Below are positions 1 to 13,218 of a DNA stretch of 64,000 nucleotides, in pieces. Position 1 is the first letter of the stretch. Every line of letters begins with the position of its first letter. Made by a program: the position numbers and the translations under genes. The notes under the pieces were generated by a model. The model was not told the DNA's origin, ran no database searches, and worked only from the letters and a program-made list of their open reading frames with translations. Origin of the DNA: Cryptomeria japonica (lineage: Eukaryota > Streptophyta > Pinopsida > Cupressales > Cupressaceae); contig NC_081405.1 in assembly GCF_030272615.1 (NCBI RefSeq), forward strand, positions 605,662,177 to 605,726,176, given 5' to 3'.

Positions 1-2097
1 GGCATAACTCATATTGAATTACAGTTAGAAATCCTAACCCTGCCTAGGGTTAGGTTACAAAATATCAGAAGGAGGATCAAATAAATAAATTGATGTAATT
101 TGCATGTAGTTACATCTAAAAATATCATCCCCTACTAGGAAGAAACAAAATCCCTACAGATAACAGGAAATCTTTGCAAAAGATGTGTTGAGTGCACTTG
201 CAGAGCACAAAAGTCCTCAATACGCATTGAAGAGCCACAGGTGGCGTTCAAAAATCATCCTTAGGATTAATTTTGGTGTTATGGCATAAATTCTGATGGT
301 TGAGTTGAGATTTGATCAGATTTTGGTCATCGCCTAGGCCAAAAGATGATTTTGACTACCCAGTTGGCAACCACTCTTCACAGAGCATTTAAAACCCAAC
401 GACTCTTGCAAGATTGAATTTTGGTCGTTTGATCATCGAGGTCACTCCAAGATGGATGCATGAGAATGCACCACATAGCCCTCCAAAGGGTTCAAAAAGG
501 GTTTAAAACATGGCCATTGATCATCCCCTTAAGTGAAAATCTAGTGCCACGTGGCGGGACGCGTCCACATTTCTCTTTCGCTGCTTCGCATGGGTTGAAA
601 ATTAAGTGCCTATGTTCTTTGTGAAATGGCAAAAGTTATCACCATTTTGCAACTTTGAGTGTTGAATTGGCCTTAACCATTGCAAAATGGTAATAACCCC
701 CTATATCCCAAGTAGCACATGTCCAAATTTGATAACCTTTAAATCTTTGTGTGGTAGCGAGGAGGTCTTAACTTAGAGGAACCCTTTTTGCTAGTTTACA
801 TGGAAGGAAAGATTATTCCTTGATGCTCTTGAAAAATAGTGAAAAGCCTTTGCTGAAAGGTGATATCACCATTTCATAGAGAAAAAAAATATAAGTCCCT
901 CTCCATGAAATAGCATTTTTTTAGCATTGAAGCTTTGCGCTGACCGATAGGGAAATAGAGGAAACCGTCCCACAAACAATTGATAACCCTCCAGCCACTG
1001 ACCATTAAGTGATTTGACTGGTTGACCCAATCAACACAAAAATAAAATTTTAGAACTCGAAAAGTATGAAAGGTATAAAACCTTAGGGTTTAGGGTTTAG
1101 GGCTCATTAGGAGGTTTTAGCAGTATTTTCTTAGCCAACTAGGCTTTCTCAGATCATATTTTTTTAGGGCTAAGGTTGACATGCATTTAGTAAACAATAA
1201 ATAGTTTTAAAATTTGGAAAGTCATTTCACTTCAACTATCTAAGAATGCAAGCATGTAAGCTAGGTTCCAATTCTAAATTATTATTTTTTAATTTTTTAA
1301 TTAAGGAAGAAGAACTGATTATTTTTTTTGTTCTTGTTAGAAATAATTAATTCTAAATAATATTGGTCAGAAAGTTTATATTACATCAATATTCTCGTTT
1401 AGTATGAAAATAAGTTCAAATTCCATAGCTAAGCTGACTTATTTATGGTTGTCTTCGAAAAGGTTTGCCTCTTGTAGTGTCTCAAAACTGAGGCAAAGGA
1501 GCTATTATAATGGAAAAAAATCACAAACATTTCATTGTCACAAATTAGAATGCAAGCAATGAACTTAAAGTAACTTTGTGGGTTGAAACATAGTAGCAAC
1601 AAATAATTATTAACAACCCTTTAGCAGAACAAAACAATGTTATGGTTTATAACAGTGTTTTATAAGGAGAGATTAACTATGATGATACAGTTTATACAAT
1701 GTCCTTTAATCATACTTGTTCATGCACTAACAATAAAGAAGATTAACCAAATAAACAAGGTTTAAGGATTTAGTTTAAAGTATTAAATAATGAAGAATTT
1801 TGCATTATGTTTTCACCTTTGTTTATTAATAGCAAGCATATGTATGCATATGTTGTAGGTCAAGGTTATTTTTTACAACTTATTAGAAAATAGAAGTAAA
1901 ATTAATTATTGTGAACCTAGAGTTGAGTGCATATGTATATTCGTAAACATGGGGGTGCAAGATTGCAATCATTTTCATGAATATGATGGCTATTGAACTC
2001 TACAACAATTAACTTAATTGAAGTAACATAAACATGTTGTGAATGGTAGTTATCCATAATCATGCAGAACAACAAAGTCTAAACCTGGAATGGTTAG
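1..2097. other. Gene-less AT-rich DNA
   Basis: No reading frame of meaningful length and no recognisable motif. There is a short telomere-like run (two to three TTTAGGG units near 1083) and a G-box-like CCACGTGG near 548. I see nothing else that can be supported. Confidence 0.6.
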
Positions 2098-3221
2098 TGT
2101 ATGCAGAAAAATGTGAATGTAAACTACTGAAAAGATAAACTAAGCAAATGACAAACACATATCTCAACCACACTCAAGACTAGGATGTTTAGGAAGAAAT
2201 ATAAGTAGATAAACAATATTAAAATAATAATTAAAATGAAAACTCCAATTTCCTCCTTCGATTTGATTGTCCCCTGATTTGATGTGTGCTTGTTATATGA
2301 TAGATACTTGGTTGTGCTCCATGATAATTAATGCAAGATGAATACTAAGCTAAGATGGGATGTAAAATACTATGCTAAATGGATGTGTTTATGCAAAAGA
2401 GGGAGTGAGCATTTCTACATTATGAGGGTATGAAAATGAGAGTGGATGGCTTGTGAAGGAAAATGGGGGGTTTAAATAGGCTAGAAAGAGAGATGGAGGG
2501 GGATGAAGATGAGACACAAGTCTCTGAGAATGGAAAGTGTCATGAGGGAGAATGGCATGTGTCCTTAAGAAGGACATGTGTCATTGGAAGGAATGACAGG
2601 TGTCCTTGAGGACACATGCCCATTTGGGAGTAAGTTGCCCAAATTGGAAGGTTATACTCCAAAAGAGATTGAAAAACCAAGTTATTCCCATATTTGAGGA
2701 AATTTTGGATATTTTCCCAAATTTTAGGGAATTTTCCCCAAATTCAAACACATTTTCCTCAAATTTTAGGAAATTTGGGATATTTTAGGGAATCTTGAGA
2801 TATTTTGGGAATGTGCACACATATGGTGAGGATTAAGGGATAGGGTTGACTAAACCATTGGTTCGCTAGGTGGATTGGGTTAGGAGAAGGGTTAGAGAAG
2901 GGGTTAAGATTAGGAGACATGTTGAGAAATAGAATATATTAATTTAATTAATTAATTCTATGAGAGAATTTAAGAGGAAAAAGTCAACTTAATTAAATAA
3001 TCAAATTGCATTTTGATTTATTTAATAGAGGAAAAGGGTAAAATTTAATTAATTAATTGATTTATGGTTGTCAAATAATTAATTAAAGAAGGGCTATAGT
3101 GTAATTGATAATATTAATTAGCTAGAAGGAAACATTGTCAATTAATTAAATAATATGTAATTATTTAATTAAATGTGTTTGGGATGACTAAATTCAATTA
3201 CTCATATTTTAGGTGTCTACA
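2098..3221 (-). mobile_element. LTR of a Gypsy-type element (family A), 3' LTR on the minus strand
   Basis: On the plus strand the segment runs TGTATGCAG to GTCTACA, so on the minus strand it begins TGTAGACA and ends TGCATACA, with the usual TG/CA termini. The same ends (TGTAGACG and CGCATACA) bound the LTRs of the giant Gypsy element at 13219-39401, so the families are related. The inner part (about 2105-2967) is repeated at about 54841-55640. A TATTTAAA-like TATA element lies on the minus strand near 2471-2480. Immediately inward is a purine-rich stretch typical of a polypurine tract, which fixes this copy as the 3' LTR. I found no target-site duplication. Confidence 0.75.
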
Positions 3222-3240
3222 TTTTGCCCTTCTTTGTAGT
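3222..3240 (-). other. Polypurine tract of family A element
   Basis: On the minus strand this reads CAAAGAAGGGCAAAA directly before the LTR start TGTAGACA. The corresponding site of the giant Gypsy element reads AAAGATGGGCAAAA, so the priming site for plus-strand synthesis is conserved between the two families. Confidence 0.7.
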
Positions 3241-6200
3241 GGTGTTGGAAAAGCATCAGTGCAAAGACAAAAAGACATTAGCAATTCGAAGAACTAGGTA
3301 CAAGAAAAAGCCTTCAGACAAATGAAAGAAGGGCAAGAAGTAGGTTTGGTAGGTGAAACAACACTCAAAAAGATGATTGTAGGAAGAAATGAGAAGAAAA
3401 ATGTTCCCAAAGGGACCAAGATGATGAAATTAGGGCTTTGGGAAGCCCTTTATTAGCAAATTTTGAAATTTACTATTCATTTTCACTATGCATAGGTGAG
3501 ATTTCAGAGAAAATTAGAGCCCTTTTAGATTTTGTTTTTGCATTTTAGAGATTTTGTTGCATTAGACGAGATGGTGGCTAGGGAAATCATGAGGTATCAT
3601 GTGGACGAAGAACATGTACACATTCTCAAGTGAAATCACAAAAGAAAAAGAACCATGTAAATGCAACGCATATGCAAATTTGAATGAATCATGGACCACA
3701 AGTATCTTTAACCTTGATTGTTATTTGAGAAAGCATTTATTTGCTTTAGCATTGTATATGATGCACCATGGTATGAGTAACCAAGGTGATTTTGACAACC
3801 AATGCATGGATTGACTCAACAAAAAGAAACACAAAAAGGTTAGTTTAGCAACACACAGAGTTACAGAGAAGTTTGCAGGAAATGATGCTAGAAAAACCAC
3901 AACCAAAGAGATATGCCCCAATGTAACATGAGATAACCAAGACCTCATGAGGGAACAACATGGGACACATCAAAAACACACCAATGAAAAACAAAAAGAA
4001 ACAAGATCAAACCCTTGGTTTTGTTATTCCTTGCACACCATGATATAAAGGATCATAGCGACCAAGAGAACACAAAACAAAGGAGCTCAAAATGATAAAC
4101 AAAGATGAAAAAGAATCAAATCCAACACGAGTGCCTCTATATATTTTGCCAAAAGGATAATTGGTGGATGGGATTTTATGTTGTTTGACAAGTGGAAGGA
4201 TACATCCTACGCAGACTGATAATTGGATGAGGGATTTGATGAGATTAGATGACAAAAGATACCTGACACGATCACGATGACAAAGATGCTCAAGGATGAT
4301 TGTTGAAGAACCAACTGATGGGATATGATCTTGATGACACATGTCTGACTTGACACAAAGGACAAGTCCTAACGACACATGCACAAGCAAACCTATATGG
4401 AAACACACAACCAACACTATGTACAAGATGCATAAGAACTATGGATGATGGATGAGATCCCAGGGACAAACATGATGTTTCCCCAATCAAGATGAAAAGC
4501 GATGATGGATTGATCATTAATGGGGTGTTATTGATGTGAGAATGATATATCTCGAAACAACACTAGGATTGGATTGATGGTGGATAAATTTTTGATGATG
4601 TGGGAATGATATATACCAAAACCAAAAAAAGGATTGGGAAGGATACATCCCAATGGTGGTGATTTGATTATGATCAAGGCTTGTAGAAAGGCTAGGAACA
4701 AGACCATGAATGTGATTGGATGATTTGATTTGGTGTTTTCTTTTTGATAGCTAAAGGATATGGATAGGATTTTCTTGTGATGGTGGATTGAAAGGAGTAG
4801 ATGGACTGATTGGATGGATGATATTGGATTATGTGGGGGTAGCCTAGGGCTAGATACCAATGATAAGGGATGTAAGAGGTGATGAAATGATATGATAGGA
4901 GGGATTGAGAAAAGAAGGATAGGTTGAAAAGGATTTGCAGATGGAAGCATTATGGGATGAGGATTGGGAGACAAAAGGATGAGGGATGAAAGGATGGAGG
5001 ATAGGCTAAAAAGGATTTGGAGATGGAAGCATTATGAGATGAGGACTGGGAGATGAAAGGATGAAGGACGAAAGGATGGAGGGTAGGATGAAAAGGACTT
5101 GGAAATGAAAGCATTATGGGATAAGGATTGGGAGAGGAAAGGATGAGGGACAAAAGGATGGAGGATATGATAAAAAGGATTAGGAGATGGAAGCATTATT
5201 GGATGAGGATTAGGAGAGGAAAGGATGAGGGACAAAAGGATGGAGGAACTAGGAGATAAGGATTAGTGGATGGATGGATTAGTGAATAGATGGTGGGTGT
5301 GATAGGGTCTCCAAGGACTATGTCTCATGTGTAATGAGGCACTTAGTAGGGATATGATAGGAGTAATGATAGGAAGTTGAGGGAAGTGAATGGAAGATAG
5401 GGTGATGGGTGGATAAGAACTATGAAGGTATGTGAAATGATTATATGGATGGGAGGAAGGATGTATGGATAGGAAGGATGATGGAGGAAAAATTGAGATG
5501 GGGAAATGGATGCCAAGAGATGTGAAAAGCATGTATACATGATGGCCTTTTATTTTTATCAAGATCCAAGGAGGATGGAGGAAGTGAAATGGATAGGAAA
5601 TGTTGGGTATGGTAGGTAGATGAGATGTAGGAGGTAATGGCTAAATGGTTAGAAGAAATTTCCCCCAAGTGTGGAGAGCAAAATGATGGAGGGAATTACA
5701 CATGATGCCTATTTTCTAGGTCTTCATCATGTTACTTGTCCAAGGCATCTATTTTCCAAGTTTTCACCATTGGACGAATTTTTTTCTCTTTAATTTTTTT
5801 TCTTTTTTCTATTTTTGAATTTTTATTTTGGATTTTTTCTTATTTTTCCATTTTTTGAATTTTCTGATTTTTGGGAAGGAAATTTATGGATGGAGATGGA
5901 TGAGGATAAATGGATTTGGTGGATAGGTGATAAGGGAGATGGATGGAGGACTCAAGCATCAAGTTTCATATCAAGGTAATAGGAGCCCATTTGAAGTAAT
6001 CATTGTATGTTGGCACAACTATATTAGGAATGAGTGGATTATGCAAAGGCTTGGATTAGATGGCTTTGATGGGAGATATAAGGGATGTAGGGGATATGGG
6101 GTGGAAAGTATTTGGATGGAATGAGGGAGAGTGAGTGTGATAGGGGGATGTTGTCAAGACCAACATTGGCACTGTTGGTGTTTCCAACTAATTACTCCAA

Positions 6201-6617
6201 AGTTCCTCTATGATAGGCCAATATCAATATTCAAGGACTTGTATCAATGGGCCAATTGACAGAGTGATAATCGGGTATAAGGAACTCTTCACACTCTCTA
6301 TACATCAGGCTCTATTAGACCTAGGCGGGTATCCCTTACAGCAACATCTTTGATATTCTCTTGACTTATATGATGCTACAACATGTGTTCTCGAACTACT
6401 ATGTGAGTCAATGATCTCTAAACCTCATGCGATGTGGCCTTCATCCTTTTGTAATTCTGATCACAATGGAAACCAGTTATCCTATGCACTTGAAAGAAAA
6501 AATGAATAAACTTTAAATGACTACTGTATTTCTTTTAGATAAATCCTTCTTCCTTCCATAATTAAGTATGAATTATCACGATCAATGTCATATCCATTGG
6601 GCTAAGCATTAGATGAA
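3241..6617. other. Gene-less region inside or next to element A
   Basis: No convincing coding region. Minus-strand reading frames around 3.7-5.7 kb are open only because the plus strand is purine-rich (GGATGG-like). A T-rich stretch at about 5690-5880, with ATTTTCCAAGTTTTCACCAT, resembles the sequence just past integrase in the giant Gypsy element (about 19640-19740), suggesting leftover internal sequence of a related element whose pol has been lost. Confidence 0.45.
4917..5244. repeat. 82-bp minisatellite, four copies
   Basis: Four consecutive units of about 82 bp, each with the order GGATTTGGAGATGGAAGCAT, a T-G-A-rich middle and AAAGGATGG at the end. The units differ by scattered substitutions. 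The array is strongly purine-biased on the plus strand and merges to the right into irregular GGATGG-rich DNA (to about 5570), which explains several long but spurious minus-strand frames. Confidence 0.8.
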
Positions 6618-8137
6618 CCATTTGTTGGCATATGTGCAGAGTATGATGACATGATGATATTGTATGTTGTCATTGATGTCAATATGCTGAACAGTGAACC
6701 GGTATATTGAAGTAAGCAACTTGCAAGAAAATTGGTATGATGTTGTGAACCGGTATATGTGAAAAAGTGAAGCAGTATGTCTGTCCAAGTGAACCGGTAT
6801 GATGGAATGTGAACCGGTATATGGAATGTTTTGTATCAAGGCTTCATATGGTATGACTACTAGTCAGTAGTCTTAGCTTCAAGGTTTCTAGTTGAAGTAT
6901 TCCAAGCCTGTGTGATTCAACTGATGACATTTTGTGATGAGTTAGCATTGTAATGAAGAACAGATTGTGTTGCCACGTCATCCTTGTGCGTGTGAAGGAT
7001 CTTGCATGAAGGAGATTGATCCTATCTACCTCGAGAATGTGAGTAGTCTCTGTAAATGATGCAAAACTCATGATGGGTTATCAGCCTCCAAGAAGTGGTG
7101 AACAATGAATGATGGAGAATGTCTTGAGATCTGTTCAAGACTATTGTAATCAATGCAATATGTTCAACGGTTAGGATTGAACCGACTGAATTACTTAACC
7201 TAAATGTTTAGGGTTTAGGGTTTATGCTACTGACCTATCTATTTCCTATAAGGTCAATGTTGTTTTTCATGTTGAGGTTGTTGGCAAATGTTGTGTGTGT
7301 ATCTAAGTGCAGAGATAAGTGATTCTTTCCAGACCAGATAAGAGAATAGATACCTACAGAGTGTGATTGTAGAAGGAAGGAACTAAAGCGGATCTGCATT
7401 GGAATTGAAGTGCTGTTACCAGATCATTGTAATACCTATTGACCTCTAACCACTTCAACAGTTGGAAAATCCCTTAACAGGGTAGCTTTAACCGGCATAC
7501 TATAAAATCCTTTAATAGGGTGACTCAAAATCATTAAGTTCTTAAAATCCTCTAACCAAGTAACCTTTAACAGGGTTTAACCCTTAACCGGGTATTTTAG
7601 CCATCCCTTAATCGGGTGATCCCTAGCAGGATTGGTTCCTAATAGAACCTGTTGTAAAAGTCTCTAACCGGACTAGGCTCCTAACAAAGTGGACTTCAAA
7701 AGGGTTCAAAGGACAAATTGTGGGTATTCATCCCCACCATGGTTTTTCCCAATTGGGTTTCCATGTGAAAAAATATGTTTGTTATGTGTGATGCCTTTTC
7801 ATGTGGTGCTTTGTTATTTTTTGTCAAGCGGTAAAGCATGTTGAACCAATAAGTCTTTACATTTCTGTTGATATATCACTAGTGTATGCATATGGGTGAA
7901 GTGGAAATAAGATGTTAGATTGTGTGGAAAGTTGAGTGTTACCAGTTTAGATCCTTCACCGTCTCACTGTGTTTAAGCGGTAGTAATCTAGTTTAGACCG
8001 GTGTTAGTGATTGTCAGTCAAGTGCACTGTTTGCAGTCAAACTGGTTCAGGAAAAGTGTTTTTGCCTGTACTGATTCACCCCCCCCCCTCTCAGTATTGG
8101 TTTGGTACTAACTATTCATCATTTATTCATCACCATT
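6618..8137 (+). mobile_element. Solo LTR of a Copia-type element with CCATT target duplication
   Basis: The LTR itself is 6623-8132 (1510 bp), beginning TGTTGGCATATG and ending TTCATCA. It is flanked by perfect 5-bp direct repeats CCATT (6618-6622 and 8133-8137), with no internal element sequence, so it is a solo LTR left by recombination between two LTRs. Near its 3' end is GATTCA followed by ten C, a signature shared with the other Copia LTRs in the window. The solo LTR at 50625-52174 is of the same type but divergent. Confidence 0.9.
6697..6820 (+). promoter_or_regulatory. Four AACCGGTAT motifs in the upstream part of the solo LTR
   Basis: AACCGGTAT occurs at 6697, 6748, 6792 and 6812, each preceded by GTG. 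The core ACCGGT is palindromic, and related CCGGT words recur in the other Copia-type LTRs of the window (the 58.2-59.0 kb LTR and the short element at 42.3-44.4 kb). Repeated short palindromes in U3 are typical of transcription-factor sites; that role is inferred. Confidence 0.5.
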
Positions 8138-9107
8138 ATTACAATACAAATTATGCATGTTTGCACCATCTTTTGTCTAATATGATTGATACTTGATATC
8201 AATCATAACATGAAATGAATTTCATAATTGTACCTCAATTAACATTCTCTACATAGAGCCTCTTTGAATGAGATTAGTAGATTCAATCTCCTACTTTAGA
8301 TGAAGCTAAAAATTATTCAAGTTGATCAACATAGTGAAGAGACATGAACCAAAAACCCTTGATTTTATTGAATCATATAAGACCCTGGATAACAAAAAGA
8401 GACAAACAATCATAGAAGTCATAGAATTGGATTTCCAGATGTTTTCACTATACAAAATATGTGTACATATCCTTCACAAAGATTTACTGCAAATGGAACA
8501 TGACACATAATCACAATATTGCACTATAGAACATATGAACACTCTTGCATGTTGTTCACCCTTGGTAAAAAATAGTACAATAGCCTCAAGCTATATGAAT
8601 TGTATTTTTATTCAGGAAGAAGAAGAAGAAAACAAGGCCTTGAATATCCTCTTATAGAAAAATTTGGGATGCAACAAGCTTCGGGCCTTTTATAAAATCA
8701 AAAATTAGGTGACCGACTAACAGGGAAAAGACAAAAAAACTTTTCAGCTTCCTCATAAAGACAGATGTTATTTTTTGCTCCTCCACAGGTGGTAGTTGTT
8801 AGAGATTATCTGAGATGATCTGGAGTCTCCCTTTTCTTTGTCCAAGCTCCCTTATCAGATTGAAAAGCATGATAATCCTGCGGACCTATTTAATACATAG
8901 TGATAGAAATAAGCTTATGAGCTCTTCCCACAGATATGCAATAAATATGCAAGATAGAGATAAAATATTTTAGGGAACTAGTGATTTAATCAAGAAATAC
9001 ACCATCAGATATCCTTCTAACCGAGAAGAAGAAATAAATAAACAAGATAACAAAAAAGGCGAGAAATTGTAAATTTCAAAATCAGAAAAGAGAGGAGGAA
9101 AGGATTA
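8138..9107. other. Gene-less AT-rich DNA
   Basis: Sequence to the right of the solo LTR. The few open stretches are short and show no family resemblance. Nothing recognised. Confidence 0.5.
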
Positions 9108-11625
9108 GAAATCTTCAAATCCATGTTGTTTGAGGTACTGGAGAGCCTTGAGGTGTTGATGATATTCTCTATCTTCATTTTATGATTTGGCCACCTCCAT
9201 TCTCATCATACCACTATCAAGCCTTGACAATGTATCCATGTATGATCTTAATTTCTTAATGAGTTATGCATAATTTGCAATAATACCAGGAAACATTTGA
9301 CACTGAATTGTCTTGATGTCAGTTATCCACTCTATCTTGGACCCCAGAACCTTTTCTCCCTCTGCTCTACTTCTTTCTCTATCAAACAAAGAAGGCATGT
9401 GATTGGTGACCAAGAAATGGAAGCCTCTGAGTTCACTATCAATTTTCTATGTATAGATCCTGTGAATAGTAAAGAGTTATTTTATCACCTCAAACCTGAC
9501 CTTAAAGCCCTTAATCATGGCATGTAAGAAACTTGGGAGAGGCTTAACCAGTGAAATTTCCAATACTGCAATTATTTTTCTCATATGAGACAATGAGAAA
9601 GCCATAAAACGTTGCCACTTCAAATGTTCTTGAGAAAACCTTAACAACTCTCTATGCTCATCCCATGTTGCATCTACATGGTCCAAGATTTCATTGATCT
9701 TTGATTTCAATAGTGATTTTTTCATGTCTATCTTTATTCTCCTCTCCATCTGCAAAGCATCTACCTTTAACACATCCTTCTCCTTACTCAAACCAGGACT
9801 ATCTCCAATCCAGTTTAAGCCAGATCATTCCTCAATCCTATAACTTCATCAAATGTATGCTCAATCCTTCCCAGAGATGTGTACGTAGGTCCTGCATATA
9901 ACTATTCCTGTAGAGTAGTCACCCTTTCCCTTAGAATGGTGACCTCCTCTTCTTCCTTCAAGGCCACCTTATGAGTAAACTTTTCCACATTTAGATTGAA
10001 GCATGTTGCCTCTGTGATGGATGTGTTAGCCACTCTCTTGACTAACAGGCTTCCAAATAACTAATCAACCTCATAGCTCATGCTACGTCTTCTTATAGCT
10101 CTATGAAGACACCAAATAACTAATTAATCAAGGTGATCATCAAATAGTACTCCTAAAAGTACTTTCTCCCTTTGTTTTAGATCTATTGAATCCAAATCTA
10201 TACCATGCCTCTTCCTCAACTCATCAAAGACAATAGAAAAGGAAAAATGCCCCATCCTTCCAAAAGGAGTACACCACTCCTTTTCACAATCTCCCTTCCT
10301 ATCTCTGGAGTCATAGGAGTAAATTTCTCCTTTACAGCCTTCAACATCCTTCATTCTTAGCCTCTCTTCACTTTCCAAATCATCAAATTTAATACCTCTA
10401 CTCCTTTGCATATCATTTGTCAAATTTGTTATGAAAAATTGCCTGAACTCTCTAGTATTTATAAAATCATCACCACTCATGAACTATTGGAAAGCATTCA
10501 CATCTCACATCTTCACTAAGATCTCCTCTAAGTTTAAATGCATCAAGGGCCCACTCCTTGGGAGGATCTTGAATTGTAACCCATGTCCTTGTATCAAATA
10601 TATGAGGTGGTAGAGCCTCATCTCCTTGGAATTAAAAAACCCTATAAGATTGAAATGGGATATCCCTCCCCGGGGACAACATATACAAAGGGGTCACAAT
10701 CCTTGGGCTCTCTGGTACCTGAGAAAGAGAGCCAGCAAAGTATGAAGCAACCATTGGTTTCTTCTTGGTAGCTTCTACGAGCAACCTTTCTAAATGGGCA
10801 GGCTCTGATGACTTAGGGTCAAGAGTAGATGTAGATGGATTTTCTTGAGGTCTTAGGGGAGGGGAAGCAGGTCCAATGGGGAAGCCAATTGATTGAGGAT
10901 ATTATGGTCTTTCCTCCTTTACCACTTGCACTGAAGGTATAACATCCAAGCGGGACCTCTCATGAGGCAAAGGCATAATGTTGACATCTATGTAAGTGGC
11001 AAAAATTGCCCTCATCCTATCCTTTTGAATCAATAATGACTGCAAAGAAGGAGCATAAGAATTGTCCTCCTTCCTTTTTCTATTCTCTTCATACTTGATT
11101 TTCTACTATCTTTCCTTTCTTTTCAATACTTTCTCATAATTTTTTGCATTTCTTATGAGGTCTCCATCATCTTCCTCATCCCATTAATGCTCTTGCATCT
11201 TACCCTTGTCAAACCCTTTAATAATCCATTCAAAGTCATAAAACCTATACTTGTCTAGGGGAAGTCTATACTTATTCAGCATAGAATCAAGGATATCATA
11301 TGCTTTTTTGTTCAAAAAATGATACATCCCAATCACAACTTGTGATGGGATCATTGATCCTTTCTTATATGACCCCCCTACCAAGGACTTGTCAGCCTCA
11401 ACTAGTTGATGCATGATTTCTAAGAAATCCACCCTATCCTGAATAGTGGTAGGAAAAATTCTAGGAGTATGTCCTATTGGTAAACAGATTTGTCACTATG
11501 AATTCTCCTTCAAAATTGACCTTGTTCGCCCAAAGAGCAATGACAACCATTCCAACAATTGGAGAGATTGTGGTGAAGCCACAATCTTCCTCTACGTTTG
11601 AGAGGGGCAACTCCCTCGTATGATG
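9108..11625 (-). pseudogene. Unrecognised long decayed protein gene, coiled-coil C-terminus
   Basis: Reading the minus strand from about 11625 down to a stop near 9108 gives almost continuous protein-like sequence, interrupted by stops and probably a few frame changes, about 800 codons in all. Recognisable open blocks are 11432-11184, 10480-10124 and 9791-9477. The middle (about 11.1-10.6 kb) is rich in Pro, Ser and Thr. The last third is Lys/Glu-rich and likely coiled coil. The composition is that of a real protein, unlike the purine-tract frames further left. I do not recognise the family. It may be a retroelement accessory ORF or a decayed host gene. It lies on the same strand as the PPR pseudogene to its right, but nothing shows they were one gene. 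Confidence 0.5.
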
Positions 11626-12544
11626 GGGGTTTTTTAGGATTTTTGTGTACTTTTTACCTAAAAGTACAAAAAGGAAATAAAACTAAACTAAAGAAAAGAT
11701 AATAACAAAAACCCTAATGAAAAACAGACGAACACCAAATAGGATTTCACAAATGATGATTGATACAAAGGGGATTTAAGCACAAAAAAATATTTAACTC
11801 ACAAATATCTCAACATACGAAGAGATGGGTAACTCTAGCACATCCAAACCAAGATACCAAAGCTTGATTGTGTTTCATTACATCAATTGCATGAATTGAA
11901 AGCATTCCAATAGATGACAGATGATTTGCACATAGACAAAAGATATCACTAATTTGACATATGAAAGATTAGTAATAATAACTCAAGAAGCACATCTAGC
12001 AAATACAAGCTAAATGCATCCTTTATTATGTTCATGAAATTATACAATCTCAAGAACTCTTCTATACAAAGTGCAAACACAAAATTCATCAAACTACTTC
12101 TCTAAGAATTTCTCCATAGTCTCCCCTTTGTCAAAGTATCCCCCTTCACAAATGAAAAAGCCTTGCATTTATAGGCTTGAAAGAATAACTACCTTGATAA
12201 CCAACTCATAACCACTTTGAATAACCACCTTAGGTAACTACTTTGTGTAACTACTTAGGATAACTACCTAGAAGAATCACTTAAAATAACTACCCAACTT
12301 AATCACTTGGGATAACTACCCAAGCTAATTCTTAGAATAACCAACTGGGGTAACCACTTAATAAAACTACCCAAATGACTACTTAAAATAACTACCCTTT
12401 TGAAGGCAAGTTAGGATTTACCTAACTTTTACAAGAGTGAAGTTAAAATTTAAGTGGCATAAGTCACTTTTACAAAAGTGATAATTTGAAACAAAGACCA
12501 AGTTGATGACCTTATTGAGGTAATTCTCAATCCTCGCTTCATCA
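11626..12544. other. Gene-less AT-rich DNA with AACTACC-like words
   Basis: No coding sequence. Between about 12190 and 12400 the words AACTACC and AACCACTT recur irregularly. Near 11860 a GATACCAAAGC stretch vaguely resembles a reversed primer-binding site, but no matching LTR pair was found, so it is not called. Confidence 0.45.
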
Positions 12545-13213
12545 TGGCACTGAACATCCTATGTCTTTTGTTTGTTTAATATGCACTTGCAACTATAACA
12601 CCTTACAAAATTCCTCTATCCTTGATGTTTTGATGGACACATATAACCTGTTCCAAAGTTCTTAAAATTGTTGCACCCAATGGGTTGACATCTTTCCAAG
12701 GTCTTCTGTCAAACAATTCATTCATATCGACCTTTATATTTCTATCAATAATATCGGACTAAAATATCCCTTCCATACCGTGACTTTGACATGCTTCAAT
12801 TTGAAAGTTTATAAAGCTTTCAATAAATCCATTTTGAGCATATGCTGCAATCATGCATTCAACAAGAGACATTTCTTTTGAGTGATTCTATCCCATTGTT
12901 CAGGTGCTTCGTTTATATGACCAATGCATATTCATATATAATCTTCAGGCACCAAAAAGATATATCAACACACATCCACCACAACTTTGACTCATAATTT
13001 AATAATATTATATCCACCATGACTACGAAGTTCAAACAGCTCATGCTCAACTACCCTGTGGTGTGATAAAGACTATTCATATGATTGAAGCATCTACAAC
13101 CCTCATCCACTAATTAGAATGCAAACCAAGCTTATGATGTGAGAATGGTTCAAGAGTGCTTCGTAAATTTATAAATTTTGAGAGCTTCCTTGAGCAATCC
13201 ATTTTTGGCAAAA
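12545..13213 (-). pseudogene. PPR protein pseudogene, downstream part
   Basis: On the minus strand, directly after the giant Gypsy insertion, the sequence reads AKNGLLKEALKIY, a typical start of a pentatricopeptide repeat. It is followed further on by LVDEGCRCFNHMNSLYH, which matches the GLVDEG-xxF-xSM-xxxY motif near the C-terminal end of plant PLS-type PPR proteins, and by ECMIAAYAQNGF. Plant PPR proteins bind organelle RNAs for editing, splicing or stabilisation. This copy is dead: stops and frameshifts occur every few dozen codons and the order of motifs is disturbed. It continues from the fragment at 39402 onward, interrupted by the element between. Confidence 0.75.
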
Positions 13214-13218
13214 GTTTT

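Noticed and set aside
1080-1105. Telomere-like TTTAGGG repeats (also near 7205)
   Set aside because: Only two to three units; common by chance and in LTRs of plants. No sign of a telomeric or interstitial telomere array.
4007-5668. Many minus-strand open frames rich in Pro, Ser and His
   Set aside because: They are by-products of purine-rich tandem DNA on the plus strand; frames overlap in all phases and show no domain.
11850-12545. A possible further LTR ending near a GATACCAAAGC site
   Set aside because: No second copy, no clear TG/CA ends and no duplication; too weak to call.
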